64,000 nt of DNA from Pseudomonas putida (GTDB lineage: Bacteria > Pseudomonadota > Gammaproteobacteria > Pseudomonadales > Pseudomonadaceae): the NCBI RefSeq assembly GCF_002741075.1, contig NZ_CP016634.1, positions 4,764,501 to 4,828,500 of the forward strand, read 5' to 3'. Under the pieces are notes generated by a model, which was given only the letters and a program-made list of their open reading frames with translations, was not told the DNA's origin and did not search any database. A program made the position numbers and the translations under genes. Positions 28,747 through 39,145 of this stretch are shown here, in pieces. Positions within the stretch are counted from its first letter, which is position 1, and each line of letters opens with the position of its first letter.

Positions 28747-29648
28747 CGGAGCCCTCCCAGTGCCAACCCATACGCCAGCTCCATGCTCGACAGCACGTCA
28801 CCCCGGGCCTGGCCGGCCACCTCCAGCCCGGCGAAAGGCCAGAGTGACTCACAGGGCATCGTCAACTGCTGCGCCAACCCGTCCATCCAGTCATCATCCG
28901 CCCCATCACTCAACGCGACCCGCACGCACTCGATCGATGCCCCAGGCAACGCGCTGCGCAGCCAATGACCGATGCGCTCGAGGCGCTGTGCCTGATCCTG
29001 CTCTGGCATGAAGCGCAGCTCCAGGCGCTGGGGCATAAAAGGCTCCGGCCAGATATGTACAGTGGCGCAGGCGGCCTCGATCCGCAGCACCGCCACTGCG
29101 CCAAGTCGACCGGGCGCAAGGGTACGGGCCAAGGCCAGGCTGTCGACTTCGACCGTCATGACCTGCAGGCCGGCGCGGTCGAACACCTGTTCCAGCGGCT
29201 CCAACAGGCGCTGACGACAAGCGCCGACCAGCACGCTCACCTCATCGGCCTGGCCCGGTACTGCCTCTAGTAACTGGAAATCCAGCGCAAGGTCCTGCAA
29301 TGGAAACGGAAACAGGTGCTCAGCTTCGGCCAGCAACTGCGCTTCCATCTCGCTGTCGGACAACCGCGCCGGCAGCCGATGCACTTTGCAGATCACCTCA
29401 GAGCCCGGGAGCGCCACGGCTGCCTGGCGCTGGCGACAGCCGCTACGCTGCCAGGCCCGCTGCAAGGCCTTGGCCACCCCGGCAGGATGTGCCGACCAAT
29501 GGCCCGTTGGCGCCTCGAAAGGCTCCACAGCCCAGGCCGAGACCGCGTGACGCCCCTGGCGCCGCTGCAATTGAAGGATTCGAACGGAACCGGAGGCGAT
29601 TTCCACCCCCAGCAATGAACCGGCATCCCTGCCGAAACGTCCAAGCAT
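28743..29648 (-). CDS. pilM: Type IV pilus actin-like assembly protein PilM
   Basis: The 301-residue cytosolic protein has the FtsA-like fold: LLGVEIASGSVRILQL is the phosphate-1 region and ALPGSEVICKVHRLPA follows. It is shorter than the roughly 354 residues of P. aeruginosa PilM. It heads the leftward pilMN(OP)Q-aroKB-damX operon and is divergent from mrcA. It docks to PilN at the inner face of the membrane. Confidence 0.9.
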   Translation of the reverse strand: MLGRFGRDAGSLLGVEIASGSVRILQLQRRQGRHAVSAWAVEPFEAPTGHWSAHPAGVAKALQRAWQRSGCRQRQAAVALPGSEVICKVHRLPARLSDSEMEAQLLAEAEHLFPFPLQDLALDFQLLEAVPGQADEVSVLVGACRQRLLEPLEQVFDRAGLQVMTVEVDSLALARTLAPGRLGAVAVLRIEAACATVHIWPEPFMPQRLELRFMPEQDQAQRLERIGHWLRSALPGASIECVRVALSDGADDDWMDGLAQQLTMPCESLWPFAGLEVAGQARGDVLSSMELAYGLALGGLR

Positions 29649-29736
29649 GGTTCTTCCCTGAAAGATCGTCGCGGTGCCGCCCTACAGGAGCCGACCGTCC
29701 AGGCCGGCCGGTCGCCCCGGCAAAGCGAAAAATGCT

Positions 29737-29742
29737 TATAAT
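29737..29742 (+). promoter_or_regulatory. Candidate -10 box (TATAAT) of mrcA
   Basis: A perfect TATAAT is 67 nt upstream of the mrcA start, preceded by TGCT. No good -35 is visible at 16-18 nt, so it may be an extended -10 type promoter. Confidence 0.4.
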
Positions 29743-29808
29743 GCCCAGCGTTTTTTCCTGTCCGCCGGACCGCGTGCAATCCACTCCCAACCTGGACACC
29801 CAAAAGCC

Positions 29809-32262
29809 TTGATACGTCTGCTGAAGTTCTTCTGGTGGTCTTTCGTCGCAGTCATCTGCGCGCTCGTACTCGGTGTGAGCGGTGCGTTTCTGTATCTTAG
29901 CCCCAGCCTCCCCTCGGTCGAGTCCCTCAGAAGCATCCAGTTGCAGATCCCCTTGAGGGTGTACAGCAGCGACGGCAAGCTGATTGCGGAATTCGGCGAA
30001 ATGCGCCGCTCGCCTATCCGTTTCGCGGATATTCCCCCACAGTTCATCCAGGCGCTTCTCTCAGCCGAAGATGACAATTTCCTCAACCACTATGGGGTCG
30101 ACCCGAGCAGCCTGATGCGCGCCGCGACCCAACTGGTGAAGTCTGGTCACATCCAGACCGGCGGCAGCACAATCACCATGCAGGTGGCGAAGAACTTCTT
30201 CCTCACCAGCGAGCGCAGCTTCTCGCGCAAGACCAACGAAATCCTCCTGGCCTTGCAGATCGAGCGCGAGCTGACCAAGGACGAGATCCTCGAGCTCTAC
30301 GTCAACAAGATCTACCTGGGCAACCGCGCCTACGGCATCGAGGCCGCTGCGCAGGTGTACTACGGCAAGTCGATCCGCGACATCAGCCTGGCCCAGATGG
30401 CCATGATCGCCGGCCTGCCCAAGGCGCCATCGCGCTTCAACCCGCTGGCCAACCCGGTGCGCGCCAAGGAGCGTCGTGACTGGATCCTGGGCCGTATGTA
30501 CAAGCTGGGCAAGATCGACCAAGCCAGCTACGAAGCCGCCCTGGCCGAGCCGCTCAATGCCAGCTACCACGTACCGACACCTGAGGTGAACGCGCCTTAC
30601 ATCGCCGAGATGGCCCGTGCCGAGATGGTCGGCCGCTATGGCAGCGAGGCCTATACCGAAGGCTTCCGCGTGACCACCACGGTCCCAAGCGACATGCAGG
30701 AGATGGCCAACAAGGCCGTGCTCAATGGGTTGTCCGATTATGACGAGCGCCACGGCTATCGCGGCCCGGAGTCGCGCTTCCCAGGCAAGACCCACGCCGC
30801 CTGGCTGCAGGAACTGAGCAAGCAGCGCACCCTCGGGGGCCTGGAGCCTGCCATCGTCACCCAGGTCGACAAGAGCGGCCTGAAAGTACTGACCCGCAGC
30901 GGCGAAGAAGAGCATGTGGCCTGGGACACCATGAAGTGGGCCCGCCCGTTCCTCAATAGCAATTCCCAGGGCCGCGCCCCGCAATCGCCGGCCGACGTGG
31001 CCCAGGTCGGTGACCTGATCCGCGTGCAGCGCCTGGAAGACGGCAAGCTCAAGTTCAGCCAAGTGCCCGGCGCGCAGAGCGCATTGGTGACCCTCGACCC
31101 TTACAACGGCGCCATCCGCGCCTTGGTCGGCGGCTTCTCGTTCGAGCAGAGCAACTACAACCGCGCCATGCAGGCCAAGCGCCAGCCAGGTTCGAGCTTC
31201 AAGCCCTTCGTCTACAGCGCCGCACTGGACAGCGGCTACACCGCCGCCAGCCTGGTCAACGACGCACCGATCGTGTTCGTCGACGAGTACTTGGACAAGG
31301 TCTGGCGCCCGAAGAATGACACCAACACCTTCCTCGGCCCGATCCGCATGCGCGAGGCGCTGTACAAGTCGCGCAACTTGGTCTCGATCCGCCTGCTGCA
31401 ATCGATGGGCGTGGGCAAGACCATCGACTACATCGCCAAGTTCGGCTTCAACAAGCAGGACCTGCCGCCGAACCTCTCCCTGGCACTGGGCACCGCGACC
31501 CTCACGCCGATGGAAATCGCCACGGGTTGGAGCACCTTCGCCAACGGCGGCTACAAGATCAGCCCCTACCTGATCGAGCGCATCGAGAGCCGCAACGGCG
31601 AAACCCTGTTCACCGCCAATCCAGCGAGGGTTCCTCAAGAGGATCAGGACCAAGCCGGCATCGCTGCACCGGAACAGCCGATCAGCATCCAGCCGCTGCC
31701 AGGCGAAGCGCCCTCGGCACTGGACCAGGCGGCACCCGCGCCACAGGCACCGGTGGTGGCCGAACGCATCGTCGACGGTCGTACCACGTATATTCTCACC
31801 AGCATGCTGCAGGACGTGATCAAGCGCGGCACCGGCCGCCGAGCCCTGGCCCTTGGCCGTAGCGATCTGGCAGGCAAGACCGGTACCACCAACGAATCCA
31901 AGGACGCCTGGTTCACCGGCTACAACGCCGACTATGTGACGACGGTGTGGGTTGGCTTCGACCAGCCGGAAACCCTCGGCCGACGTGAATATGGCGGCAC
32001 CGCGGCGCTGCCGATCTGGATGAACTTCATGGGCGCGGCGCTCAAGGGCAAGCCTGAGCACGCCCCGGCCGAACCGGAAGGCATACTCAGCCTGCGGGTC
32101 GACCCGATCAGCGGCCGCGCTGCCACGCCAAGCACGCCGAATGCCTATTTCGAGCTCTTCAAGGCCGAGGACTCCCCGCCTTCGGTAGACGAGCTGGGCA
32201 ATGGCGCAGCACCAGGCAGCCCGCTACCGGCCGATGAGGCAGCGCCGATGGATCTGTTCTAA
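29809..32262 (+). CDS. mrcA: Penicillin-binding protein 1A, bifunctional class A
   Basis: The 817-residue enzyme polymerises and crosslinks peptidoglycan. An N-terminal helix (FFWWSFVAVICALVLGVSGA) precedes the GT51 transglycosylase with catalytic Glu87 in AEDDNF and the GGSTITMQVAKN motif. The transpeptidase has Ser462 in GSSFKP, the SRN motif, and KTGTTNE. I start at TTG 29809 (MIRLLKFFWW), which matches the ponA N-terminus; longer upstream translation has no homology. Divergence from pilM is the usual arrangement. Confidence 0.95.
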   Translation: MIRLLKFFWWSFVAVICALVLGVSGAFLYLSPSLPSVESLRSIQLQIPLRVYSSDGKLIAEFGEMRRSPIRFADIPPQFIQALLSAEDDNFLNHYGVDPSSLMRAATQLVKSGHIQTGGSTITMQVAKNFFLTSERSFSRKTNEILLALQIERELTKDEILELYVNKIYLGNRAYGIEAAAQVYYGKSIRDISLAQMAMIAGLPKAPSRFNPLANPVRAKERRDWILGRMYKLGKIDQASYEAALAEPLNASYHVPTPEVNAPYIAEMARAEMVGRYGSEAYTEGFRVTTTVPSDMQEMANKAVLNGLSDYDERHGYRGPESRFPGKTHAAWLQELSKQRTLGGLEPAIVTQVDKSGLKVLTRSGEEEHVAWDTMKWARPFLNSNSQGRAPQSPADVAQVGDLIRVQRLEDGKLKFSQVPGAQSALVTLDPYNGAIRALVGGFSFEQSNYNRAMQAKRQPGSSFKPFVYSAALDSGYTAASLVNDAPIVFVDEYLDKVWRPKNDTNTFLGPIRMREALYKSRNLVSIRLLQSMGVGKTIDYIAKFGFNKQDLPPNLSLALGTATLTPMEIATGWSTFANGGYKISPYLIERIESRNGETLFTANPARVPQEDQDQAGIAAPEQPISIQPLPGEAPSALDQAAPAPQAPVVAERIVDGRTTYILTSMLQDVIKRGTGRRALALGRSDLAGKTGTTNESKDAWFTGYNADYVTTVWVGFDQPETLGRREYGGTAALPIWMNFMGAALKGKPEHAPAEPEGILSLRVDPISGRAATPSTPNAYFELFKAEDSPPSVDELGNGAAPGSPLPADEAAPMDLF

Positions 32263-32365
32263 GCAGCACAAGCGACAAGCAGTAAGAAGGGCGCGCCAGC
32301 TCTCCCCGGCGCGCCCCTGCAGACAACCTCGAACAACGTGTCACTTGTAGCTCGAAACTCGACGT

Positions 32366-32400
32366 AAAAAAAACCGGCTCATATGAGCCGGTTCTTTTTT
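32366..32400. terminator. Bidirectional Rho-independent terminator, mrcA/maeB
   Basis: A perfect 11-bp stem AACCGGCTCAT/ATGAGCCGGTT (32372-32393) is flanked by eight A on the left and TTCTTTTTT on the right. It serves the convergent mrcA and maeB genes. Confidence 0.9.
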
Positions 32401-32410
32401 GCGTTCTGCA

Positions 32411-33679
32411 TTAACCGTTGAACACGTCGTTCACGCTCTGCAGCGGGTAGTGCTTCGGATACGGCAGGGTGGCAACGCCGGACTCGATGGCAGCCTTGGC
32501 CACGGCGTCGGAGACGACGGTGATCAGGCGTGGGTCCATCGGCTTCGGAATGATGTACTCACGGCCGAATTCCAGCGCTTGTACGCCGTAGGCGTCGCAG
32601 ACTTCCTGCGGTACCGGCAGCTTGGCCAGGTCCTTCAGGGCGATGGCGGCGGCGATCTTCATCTCTTCGTTGATGCGCTTGGCGCGAACGTCCAAGGCAC
32701 CACGGAAGATGAACGGGAAGCCCAGCACGTTGTTGACCTGGTTCGGGTAGTCGGAACGACCGGTGGCCATGATCACGTCGTTGCGGGTGGCGTGAGCCAG
32801 CTCTGGCGAGATTTCCGGGTCCGGGTTCGAGCAGGCGAACACGATCGGGTTGGCAGCCATCGACTTCAGGCCTTCCGGGCTCAGCAGGTTCGGGCCAGAC
32901 AGACCCACGAACACGTCGGCACCTTCCAGTGCGTCAGCCAGGGTGCGCTTGTCGGTAGCGTGAGCGAACTGGGCCTTGTACTGGTTCAGATCGTCACGAC
33001 CTGCGTGGATCACGCCGGTACGGTCGATCATGAAGATGTTCTCGACCTTGGCGCCCATGCTGACCAGCAGCTTCATGCAGGAGATGGCGGCAGCGCCAGC
33101 ACCCAGGCAGACGATCTTGGCTTCGTCGAGTTTCTTACCGGCGATTTCCAGGGCGTTGATCATGCCGGCGGCGGTGACGATCGCGGTGCCGTGCTGATCA
33201 TCGTGGAAGACCGGGATGTCGCACTGCTCGATCAGGGTGCGCTCGATCTCAAAGCACTCAGGCGCCTTGATGTCTTCCAGGTTGATACCACCGAAGGTGA
33301 TGGAAATACGCTTGACGGTGTCGATGAAGGCTTGCGGGCTTTCGGAGTCGACTTCGATGTCGAATACGTCGATGCCAGCGAAACGCTTGAACAGAACACC
33401 CTTGCCTTCCATGACTGGCTTGGAGGCCAGCGGGCCCAGGTCACCCAGGCCGAGGATGGCAGTACCATCGGAAATCACCGCGACCAGGTTGCCTTTGCCG
33501 GTGTACTTGTAGGCCAGCTCTGGGTCACGGCCGATCTCACGTACAGGCTCGGCGACGCCCGGGCTGTAGGCCAGGGCCAGGTCTCGAGCGGTGGCGGTCG
33601 GCTTGGTGAGTTCGACGCTCAGTTTCCCCGGACGAGGCTGAGCGTGGTATTCGAGAGCGGCGGTTTTCAGGTCTGACAT
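32411..33679 (-). CDS. maeB: NADP-type malic enzyme, short form
   Basis: The 422-residue enzyme decarboxylates malate to pyruvate. The Tyr/Lys region AYSPGVAEP, the metal-binding HDDQHGTAIV and the NAD(P)-binding CLGAGAAAISC are intact. It lacks the C-terminal phosphotransacetylase-like domain of enteric MaeB (about 760 residues). I use the ATG at 33679 (MSDLKTAALEYHAQ). It is monocistronic with a terminator on one side and a promoter on the other. Confidence 0.93.
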   Translation of the reverse strand: MSDLKTAALEYHAQPRPGKLSVELTKPTATARDLALAYSPGVAEPVREIGRDPELAYKYTGKGNLVAVISDGTAILGLGDLGPLASKPVMEGKGVLFKRFAGIDVFDIEVDSESPQAFIDTVKRISITFGGINLEDIKAPECFEIERTLIEQCDIPVFHDDQHGTAIVTAAGMINALEIAGKKLDEAKIVCLGAGAAAISCMKLLVSMGAKVENIFMIDRTGVIHAGRDDLNQYKAQFAHATDKRTLADALEGADVFVGLSGPNLLSPEGLKSMAANPIVFACSNPDPEISPELAHATRNDVIMATGRSDYPNQVNNVLGFPFIFRGALDVRAKRINEEMKIAAAIALKDLAKLPVPQEVCDAYGVQALEFGREYIIPKPMDPRLITVVSDAVAKAAIESGVATLPYPKHYPLQSVNDVFNG

Positions 33680-33794
33680 GGTGGGCATTCCGCTTGTTTA
33701 CTGTTCTGACGGACCGCCGAGGATACGCAAAGAGCCGGGGGGCTACAAGACTGCCCGGTCACTTGTGTCAAGGCCTTTAGCCTACGACTTTACG

Positions 33795-33823
33795 CTATAA
33801 CCCACGGGGGCATACACCGCCAA
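33795..33823 (-). promoter_or_regulatory. Candidate maeB promoter
   Basis: On the minus strand TTGGCG (33818-33823) and TTATAG (33795-33800) are 17 nt apart, about 115 nt upstream of the maeB ATG. Assigned by eye. Confidence 0.4.
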
Positions 33824-33859
33824 GTGTGTACAATCCAATAGCGAAATGTCTACAACTAT

Positions 33860-34681
33860 TTACCCTGAAACCCGCTCGAGCATGCTCGGATCGGTCAATG
33901 GCAATACCCAGCGTCGCTGCCCAGGCTTCAGGCCGCCCTTGCGGGAACGATCCAGCACCCAGCCGCGCGCCTCGACCTGGCGTCCCTTGAGGTTATCGAA
34001 GAAGCTCGAGGGGAAGTTGCGCTGCAGACGAGCGGGAATCCGAAGCACCACCGCATTGCCCAGATCAAGCCAGACGCCGCCACGATTGCGTTCGATCGCC
34101 TGAATTTTGCCGCTTATGACGGCAAAGCCCGACTGCCGCACATCCCCCTCACGCAGGACCGGCGACTGTCGCCAGAGCCCGGCCCGCGCCGCCCTGGCCA
34201 CCTGCTCGGCCTGTTGCTGGCAGCGGGAAAGCTTGACGTTGGGGGCAACGGCGACGCGATAGCCCAGGCCTTCGCTGAGCATCGTGGCCTCAAGATTGTT
34301 GCCATCCCGCCCGTAGATATGCGCCAAGGTGCGGCCGTACTTGTCCTTGGCCTCCACTCCCGGCACCAGCCCGACCCGCCCGTCACTGGCTTTGACCAAC
34401 GCCTGCAATCGCTGCTTGGCGGCTTCGGCATAGGGTTCGCTGGTGCGGCCTTTGCGGCCGATTTCCGGCGCATTGATACCGATCATCCGAACGCTGCGCC
34501 CGTCGCTTAGACGCAGGGTGTCGCCATCGACCACCTGACGCACCGCCACCTGCTGTGGCTTGTCGGGCAGCGGGCAGAAGGCCTGCGCGGGAAAATGCCA
34601 GATCGCGCCCACAAAAAAAGCGCCCACAAGGGGCGCCTTTTTTTGCAGCAGCGCGAAGCCCGAAGGATTCGCCATGCGCAT
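33860..34681 (-). CDS. Secreted thermonuclease-family (SNase) nuclease
   Basis: The 273-residue product has a signal peptide (h-region APLVGAFFVGAIWHF, cleavage near PAQA-F). A staphylococcal nuclease domain (about 45-175) follows with the key residues Arg in VRMIGINAPE, Glu in that same motif and Arg in YGRTLAHIYG. The C-terminal part is an OB-like extension. The start overlaps the rpmE terminator region: a strong terminator hairpin lies at codons 13-23, in the signal-peptide sequence. It may be expressed from read-through or its own promoter. Confidence 0.85.
   Translation of the reverse strand: MRMANPSGFALLQKKAPLVGAFFVGAIWHFPAQAFCPLPDKPQQVAVRQVVDGDTLRLSDGRSVRMIGINAPEIGRKGRTSEPYAEAAKQRLQALVKASDGRVGLVPGVEAKDKYGRTLAHIYGRDGNNLEATMLSEGLGYRVAVAPNVKLSRCQQQAEQVARAARAGLWRQSPVLREGDVRQSGFAVISGKIQAIERNRGGVWLDLGNAVVLRIPARLQRNFPSSFFDNLKGRQVEARGWVLDRSRKGGLKPGQRRWVLPLTDPSMLERVSG
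34613..34644. terminator. Bidirectional terminator hairpin inside the nuclease signal-peptide codons
   Basis: GCGCCC/GGGCGC form a stem (34620-34625 and 34631-34636) with an ACAAG loop, flanked by seven A and seven T. Read leftward it follows rpmE by 40 nt and is its natural terminator. Confidence 0.75.
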
Positions 34682-34683
34682 GA

Positions 34684-34899
34684 TTACTTCTTGGTACCGA
34701 ACATACCGAAGCGATCGGCGAACTTCTGTACGCGACCACCGGTGTCCAGGACTTTCTGCTTACCAGTGTAGAACGGGTGGCACTGGGAGCACACGTCGAT
34801 CGCCAGCGGCTTGGCCAGGGTCGAACGGGTTTCGAATTTGTTGCCGCAGCTGCAGGTGACTGCAACTACTTCGTAGTTCGGATGAATATCTGCTTTCAT
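34684..34899 (-). CDS. rpmE: 50S ribosomal protein L31 (zinc-binding type)
   Basis: The 71-residue protein carries Cys16, Cys18, Cys37 and Cys40, the zinc-binding C+ form. The start is the ATG at 34899 ([10 protein letters not shown]), preceded by GAGGAAG on the minus strand. It is divergent from priA. Confidence 0.96.
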   Translation of the reverse strand: MKADIHPNYEVVAVTCSCGNKFETRSTLAKPLAIDVCSQCHPFYTGKQKVLDTGGRVQKFADRFGMFGTKK

Positions 34900-34969
34900 G
34901 GTCACTTCCTCGAGCTGCGTGCCGCCACCCAACACCAATTGTTGAATACCGCACGTAATTAGGCGGCGA

Positions 34970-34997
34970 ATAATACCAGAGCAAGGCGCCAGCGCAA
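34970..34997 (-). promoter_or_regulatory. Candidate rpmE promoter
   Basis: On the minus strand TTGCGC (34992-34997) and TATTAT (34970-34975) are 16 nt apart, with TGG directly before the -10 (extended -10). It is about 70 nt upstream of rpmE. Confidence 0.5.
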
Positions 34998-35069
34998 GTT
35001 GTCGCGAGCACCGACCGTCGTCTGCTAGTCTCGCGGGATTTGTGAACCTCCCATCCAGAGACCTCCCGC

Positions 35070-37289
35070 GTGTCCGACGTCATCCTGCGCCTTGCCCTGC
35101 CCTCGCCTTTGCGTCGCCTGTTCGACTACAGGGCGCCAGCGAGCATGGCCCGCCAGACCTTGACGCCCGGCATGCGCATCCGCGTACCGTTCGGCCGCCG
35201 GGAGATGATCGGTGTGCTGGTGGAGGTCTGCGACAAGAGCGAAGTGCCCGCCGACAAGCTCAAGCCCGCCAGCGCCCTGCTCGACCCGATCTCACCGCTG
35301 CCGCCGGCATTGTTCAAGCTGTGTCTGTGGACCGCGCAGTACTACCAGCACAGCCTGGGCGACACGCTGAACTGGGCCCTGCCTACGCTGCTCCGCCAAG
35401 GCGAGCCGGCCGAGATGCGCCAAGAGCGGTTTTGGCATGTCGCTCCCGGCGCCCGCCTGGAAGACCCGCGCATCGCACGCGCGCCGCGTCAGCGTGACGC
35501 CCTCAAGGCCCTGGCCCAGCATCCTCATGGCGTCGCCCACAGCGTGCTGGCCAAGCTGGGCCTGAGCAAGGACAGCCTCGACCTACTGCTGGCCAAGGAG
35601 CTGGTTCAGGTAGAGGTGCGCCGCCATCTGCCCCCGCCACGCCACGAGCACTGGCTGGCACAGCCGGAACTGCCGCTGAACGAAGAGCAACTGGCTGCAT
35701 TCGACGTCGTGCGTTCGGGCTTTGGCGCCTTCCATGCGTTCTTGCTGGCAGGGGTGACCGGTAGCGGCAAGACAGAGGTCTACCTGCAGTTGATCCGTGA
35801 AACCCTCGAGGCCGGCAAGCAGGCGCTGATCCTGATTCCGGAAATCAACCTCGGCCCACAGACCCTGGCGCGCTTCGAGCAACGCTTCAACGCCCGCATC
35901 GCCTTGCTGCATTCGGCAGTCGGCGATCGCGAGCGCCTGGACGCCTGGCTCGCCGCCCGCGACGGCGAGGCCGACATCATCATCGGCACCCGCTCGGCAC
36001 TGTTCACGCCGATGAAAAACCCTGGGCTGATCATCATCGATGAAGAGCACGACGGCTCTTATAAACAGCAAGAAGGCCTGCGCTACCACGCCCGGGATCT
36101 GGCCGTGGTCCGCGCCCACCAGGAAAACATCCCGATCCTGCTGGGCTCAGCCACGCCCTCGCTGGAAAGTCTGCACAACGCCCACAGCGGACGCTACGGC
36201 CTGCTGCGCATGAATCAACGCGCTGGCGGTGCCCGCCCGCCACGCTACCTGCGCCTGGACGTACGCAGTCTGCCACTGGACAGCGGTATCAGCGGCCCGC
36301 TGCAGCAGGCCATCCGCCAGACCCTTGAGGCGGGCCAGCAAGTGCTGGTGTTCCTCAACCGGCGCGGCTTTGCGCCGACGCTGCTGTGCCATGATTGCGG
36401 CTGGTTGTCCGAGTGCCCGCGCTGCGATGCCCGGATGACGGTGCACCAGCGTTCCGGCGTGCTGCGCTGCCACCACTGCGGCTACGACGAACGCCTGCCC
36501 CACCAGTGCCCGCAATGCGCCCATGTCGACCTGCGCCCGGTAGGCGCGGGCACCGAGCGCGCCGAGGAGCGCCTGAAAGTGCTGTTCCCGGATTACCCCA
36601 TCCTGCGGGTCGACCGCGACAGCACCTCGCGCAAGGACGCGATGCACAACCTGTTCACCACCATCCAACGCGGGCAGCCCAGTATCCTGGTCGGCACCCA
36701 GATGCTAGCCAAAGGTCATCACTTCCCCCGGGTGACGCTAGTGGCCATTCTCGACGCCGATGGCGGCCTGTTCTCCGGCGACTTCCGTGCCAGCGAGCGC
36801 ATGGCGCAGCTGATCGTCCAGGTTGCGGGCCGCGCCGGCCGTGCCGAGGAGCCCGGCAAGGTGATCATCCAGACCCACCTGGCCGAACACCCGCTGCTGG
36901 TGCAACTGACCGAGCAAGGGTATTTCGCCTTCGCCGAGCAAGCCCTGAGCGAGCGTCGCGCGGCCGGCCTGCCGCCGTTCTCACACCTCGCCCTGCTGCG
37001 CGCCGAGGCGCACAAGCCAGGCCAGGCCGAGGGTTTTCTGGATGAAGCCTGCAGCGCCGCCGAGCGGTTGTTGGTCGAACAAAACCTGCAAGGTATCGAG
37101 CTGCTCGGCCCGGTACCCGCCCCCATGGAGCGCCGTGCGGGGCGTTTCCGCGCGCAATTATTGCTCCAGGCCAATGCCCGGGCGCCCTTGCATCGACTGA
37201 TCAGCGCCTGGTTGCTAGTGTTGGAGCACATGCCATCCGGACGTCAGGTGCGCTGGTCGCTGGATGTGGATCCGGTCGACCTGTATTGA
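35070..37289 (+). CDS. priA: Primosomal replication-restart helicase PriA
   Basis: The 739-residue helicase rebuilds stalled forks. It has the N-terminal 3' DNA-binding domain, Walker [16 protein letters not shown]-type [12 protein letters not shown] and the paired zinc-binding cysteines in [15 protein letters not shown] and [17 protein letters not shown]. The start is GTG at 35070 and the divergent neighbour is rpmE. Family length is usual. Confidence 0.95.
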   Translation: MSDVILRLALPSPLRRLFDYRAPASMARQTLTPGMRIRVPFGRREMIGVLVEVCDKSEVPADKLKPASALLDPISPLPPALFKLCLWTAQYYQHSLGDTLNWALPTLLRQGEPAEMRQERFWHVAPGARLEDPRIARAPRQRDALKALAQHPHGVAHSVLAKLGLSKDSLDLLLAKELVQVEVRRHLPPPRHEHWLAQPELPLNEEQLAAFDVVRSGFGAFHAFLLAGVTGSGKTEVYLQLIRETLEAGKQALILIPEINLGPQTLARFEQRFNARIALLHSAVGDRERLDAWLAARDGEADIIIGTRSALFTPMKNPGLIIIDEEHDGSYKQQEGLRYHARDLAVVRAHQENIPILLGSATPSLESLHNAHSGRYGLLRMNQRAGGARPPRYLRLDVRSLPLDSGISGPLQQAIRQTLEAGQQVLVFLNRRGFAPTLLCHDCGWLSECPRCDARMTVHQRSGVLRCHHCGYDERLPHQCPQCAHVDLRPVGAGTERAEERLKVLFPDYPILRVDRDSTSRKDAMHNLFTTIQRGQPSILVGTQMLAKGHHFPRVTLVAILDADGGLFSGDFRASERMAQLIVQVAGRAGRAEEPGKVIIQTHLAEHPLLVQLTEQGYFAFAEQALSERRAAGLPPFSHLALLRAEAHKPGQAEGFLDEACSAAERLLVEQNLQGIELLGPVPAPMERRAGRFRAQLLLQANARAPLHRLISAWLLVLEHMPSGRQVRWSLDVDPVDLY

Positions 37290-37315
37290 GCTCAAAGCGG
37301 CTTGCCGCTCAAAGG

Positions 37316-37344
37316 TTGGCAATACGCCCCCGGGAACGGATAAT
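37316..37344 (+). promoter_or_regulatory. Candidate argS promoter
   Basis: TTGGCA (37316-37321) and GATAAT (37339-37344) are 17 nt apart, 64 nt upstream of the argS ATG. A small hairpin around AGCGGC/GCCGCT at 37296-37309 sits just before it and may end priA. Confidence 0.55.
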
Positions 37345-37407
37345 GCCCAGTTTTTCCACCTGCGCATCGAAGCGCCCCACCGCGCTTGCGGTCGAAAAGA
37401 GAACGCC

Positions 37408-39144
37408 ATGAAAGACACCATTCGCCAGCTCATCCAGCAAGCCCTCACCCAACTCGTCACCGACGGCGTGCTGCCTGAAGGGCTGACGCCGGCGATCCAG
37501 GTGGAAAACGCCCGGGACAAGACCCACGGCGACTTCGCCAGCAACATCGCCATGATGCTGGCCAAGCCAGCCGGCATGAAGCCGCGCGACCTGGCTGAAA
37601 AACTCATCGATGCCCTGCCGGCCAGCGCCGACATCACCAAGGTCGAGATCGCAGGCCCGGGCTTTTTGAATTTCTTCCAGAACACCCAAGCCCTGGCCAA
37701 CCGCCTGGACGCCGCCCTGGCGGATGATCACCTGGGCGTGCGCAAGGCCGGCCCCCGCGAAAAAGTCGTGATCGACATGTCGGCACCGAACCTGGCCAAG
37801 GAGATGCACGTCGGCCACCTGCGTTCGACCATCATCGGCGACAGCGTCGCACGCGTGCTGGAGTTCCTCGGTGACCAGGTGATCCGACAGAACCACGTCG
37901 GCGACTGGGGCACCCAGTTCGGCATGCTGCTGGCCTACCTGGAAGAGAACCCGATCACCAGCGATGAGCTGTCGGACCTCGAAAACTTCTACCGCGCGGC
38001 GAAGAAGCGCTTCGACGAGTCCGAGGAATTTGCCACCCGCGCCCGCGGCTTGGTGGTCAAGCTGCAAGCCGGCGACCCTGAGTGCATGGCGCTGTGGACC
38101 CGCTTCAAGGACATCTCCCTGTCCCACTGCCAGAAGACCTACGAGCTGCTCAACGTCAAGCTGACCATGGCCGACGTGATGGGCGAGAGCGCCTACAACG
38201 GCGACCTGGCCAATGTGGTCGCCGACCTCAAGGCCAAGGGCCTGCTGGTCGAGGACCAAGGCGCCCAGTGCGTGTTCCTCGAGGAGTTCAAGAACGCTGA
38301 CGGCGAGCCGCTGCCGGTGATCGTGCAGAAGGCCGATGGCGGCTACCTCTACGCCACCACTGACCTTGCCGCTGTGCGCTACCGCAGCAACGTGCTCCAG
38401 GCCGACCGCGCCCTGTACTTCGTCGATCAGCGCCAGGCCCTGCACTTCAACCAGGTGTTCGAAGTGGCGCGCCGCGCAGGTTTCGTCGGCCATCCGATGC
38501 AGATGGAGCACATGGGCTTCGGCACCATGAACGGCGCTGACGGCCGTCCGTTCAAGACCCGTGACGGCGGCACCGTCAAGCTGATCGACCTGCTCACCGA
38601 GGCCAAGGAGCGCGCCTACGCGCTGGTCAAAGACAAGAACCCGAGCCTGTCCGAAGACGAGCTGCGCCACATTGGTGAAGTGGTCGGTATCGGCGCGGTG
38701 AAGTACGCCGACCTGTCCAAGCACCGCACCAGCGACTACAGCTTCAACTTCGAGCTGATGCTCAACTTCGACGGCAACACCGCACCCTACCTGCTGTACG
38801 CCTACACCCGCGTGGCCAGCGTATTCCGCAAGCTGGGCAAGGGCTTCGACGAAGTCGAGGGCAGCATCGTCCTGCAGGCGGCCCATGAGCAGGATCTGGC
38901 CGCACGCCTGGCGCAGTTCGGCGAAGTGCTCAACAACGTCGCCGAGAAAGGCACCCCACACGTGCTGTGCAGCTATCTGTACGATATCGCCGGCCTGTTC
39001 TCCAGCTTCTACGAGAACTGCCCGATCCTCGCCGCCGAAACCGCCGAGCAACAGCAAAGCCGCCTGCGCCTGGCCGCGCTGACCGGTCGCACGCTCAAGC
39101 AAGGCCTGGAGCTGCTCGGCCTGGAAACCCTGGAGCGCATGTAA
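37408..39144 (+). CDS. argS: Arginyl-tRNA synthetase
   Basis: The 578-residue class I synthetase has the N-terminal Add-1 domain, the HIGH-like motif in [15 protein letters not shown] and the DALR anticodon-binding domain at the C-terminus (ending LGLETLERM). The usual start is the ATG at 37408 ([11 protein letters not shown]). It is followed after 1 nt by the SPOR-protein gene. Confidence 0.96.
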   Translation: MKDTIRQLIQQALTQLVTDGVLPEGLTPAIQVENARDKTHGDFASNIAMMLAKPAGMKPRDLAEKLIDALPASADITKVEIAGPGFLNFFQNTQALANRLDAALADDHLGVRKAGPREKVVIDMSAPNLAKEMHVGHLRSTIIGDSVARVLEFLGDQVIRQNHVGDWGTQFGMLLAYLEENPITSDELSDLENFYRAAKKRFDESEEFATRARGLVVKLQAGDPECMALWTRFKDISLSHCQKTYELLNVKLTMADVMGESAYNGDLANVVADLKAKGLLVEDQGAQCVFLEEFKNADGEPLPVIVQKADGGYLYATTDLAAVRYRSNVLQADRALYFVDQRQALHFNQVFEVARRAGFVGHPMQMEHMGFGTMNGADGRPFKTRDGGTVKLIDLLTEAKERAYALVKDKNPSLSEDELRHIGEVVGIGAVKYADLSKHRTSDYSFNFELMLNFDGNTAPYLLYAYTRVASVFRKLGKGFDEVEGSIVLQAAHEQDLAARLAQFGEVLNNVAEKGTPHVLCSYLYDIAGLFSSFYENCPILAAETAEQQQSRLRLAALTGRTLKQGLELLGLETLERM

Positions 39145-39145
39145 G

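Noticed and set aside
30061..32061. 666-codon minus-strand frame inside mrcA
   Set aside because: mrcA on the + strand has both catalytic domains intact; the antisense frame has no family features.
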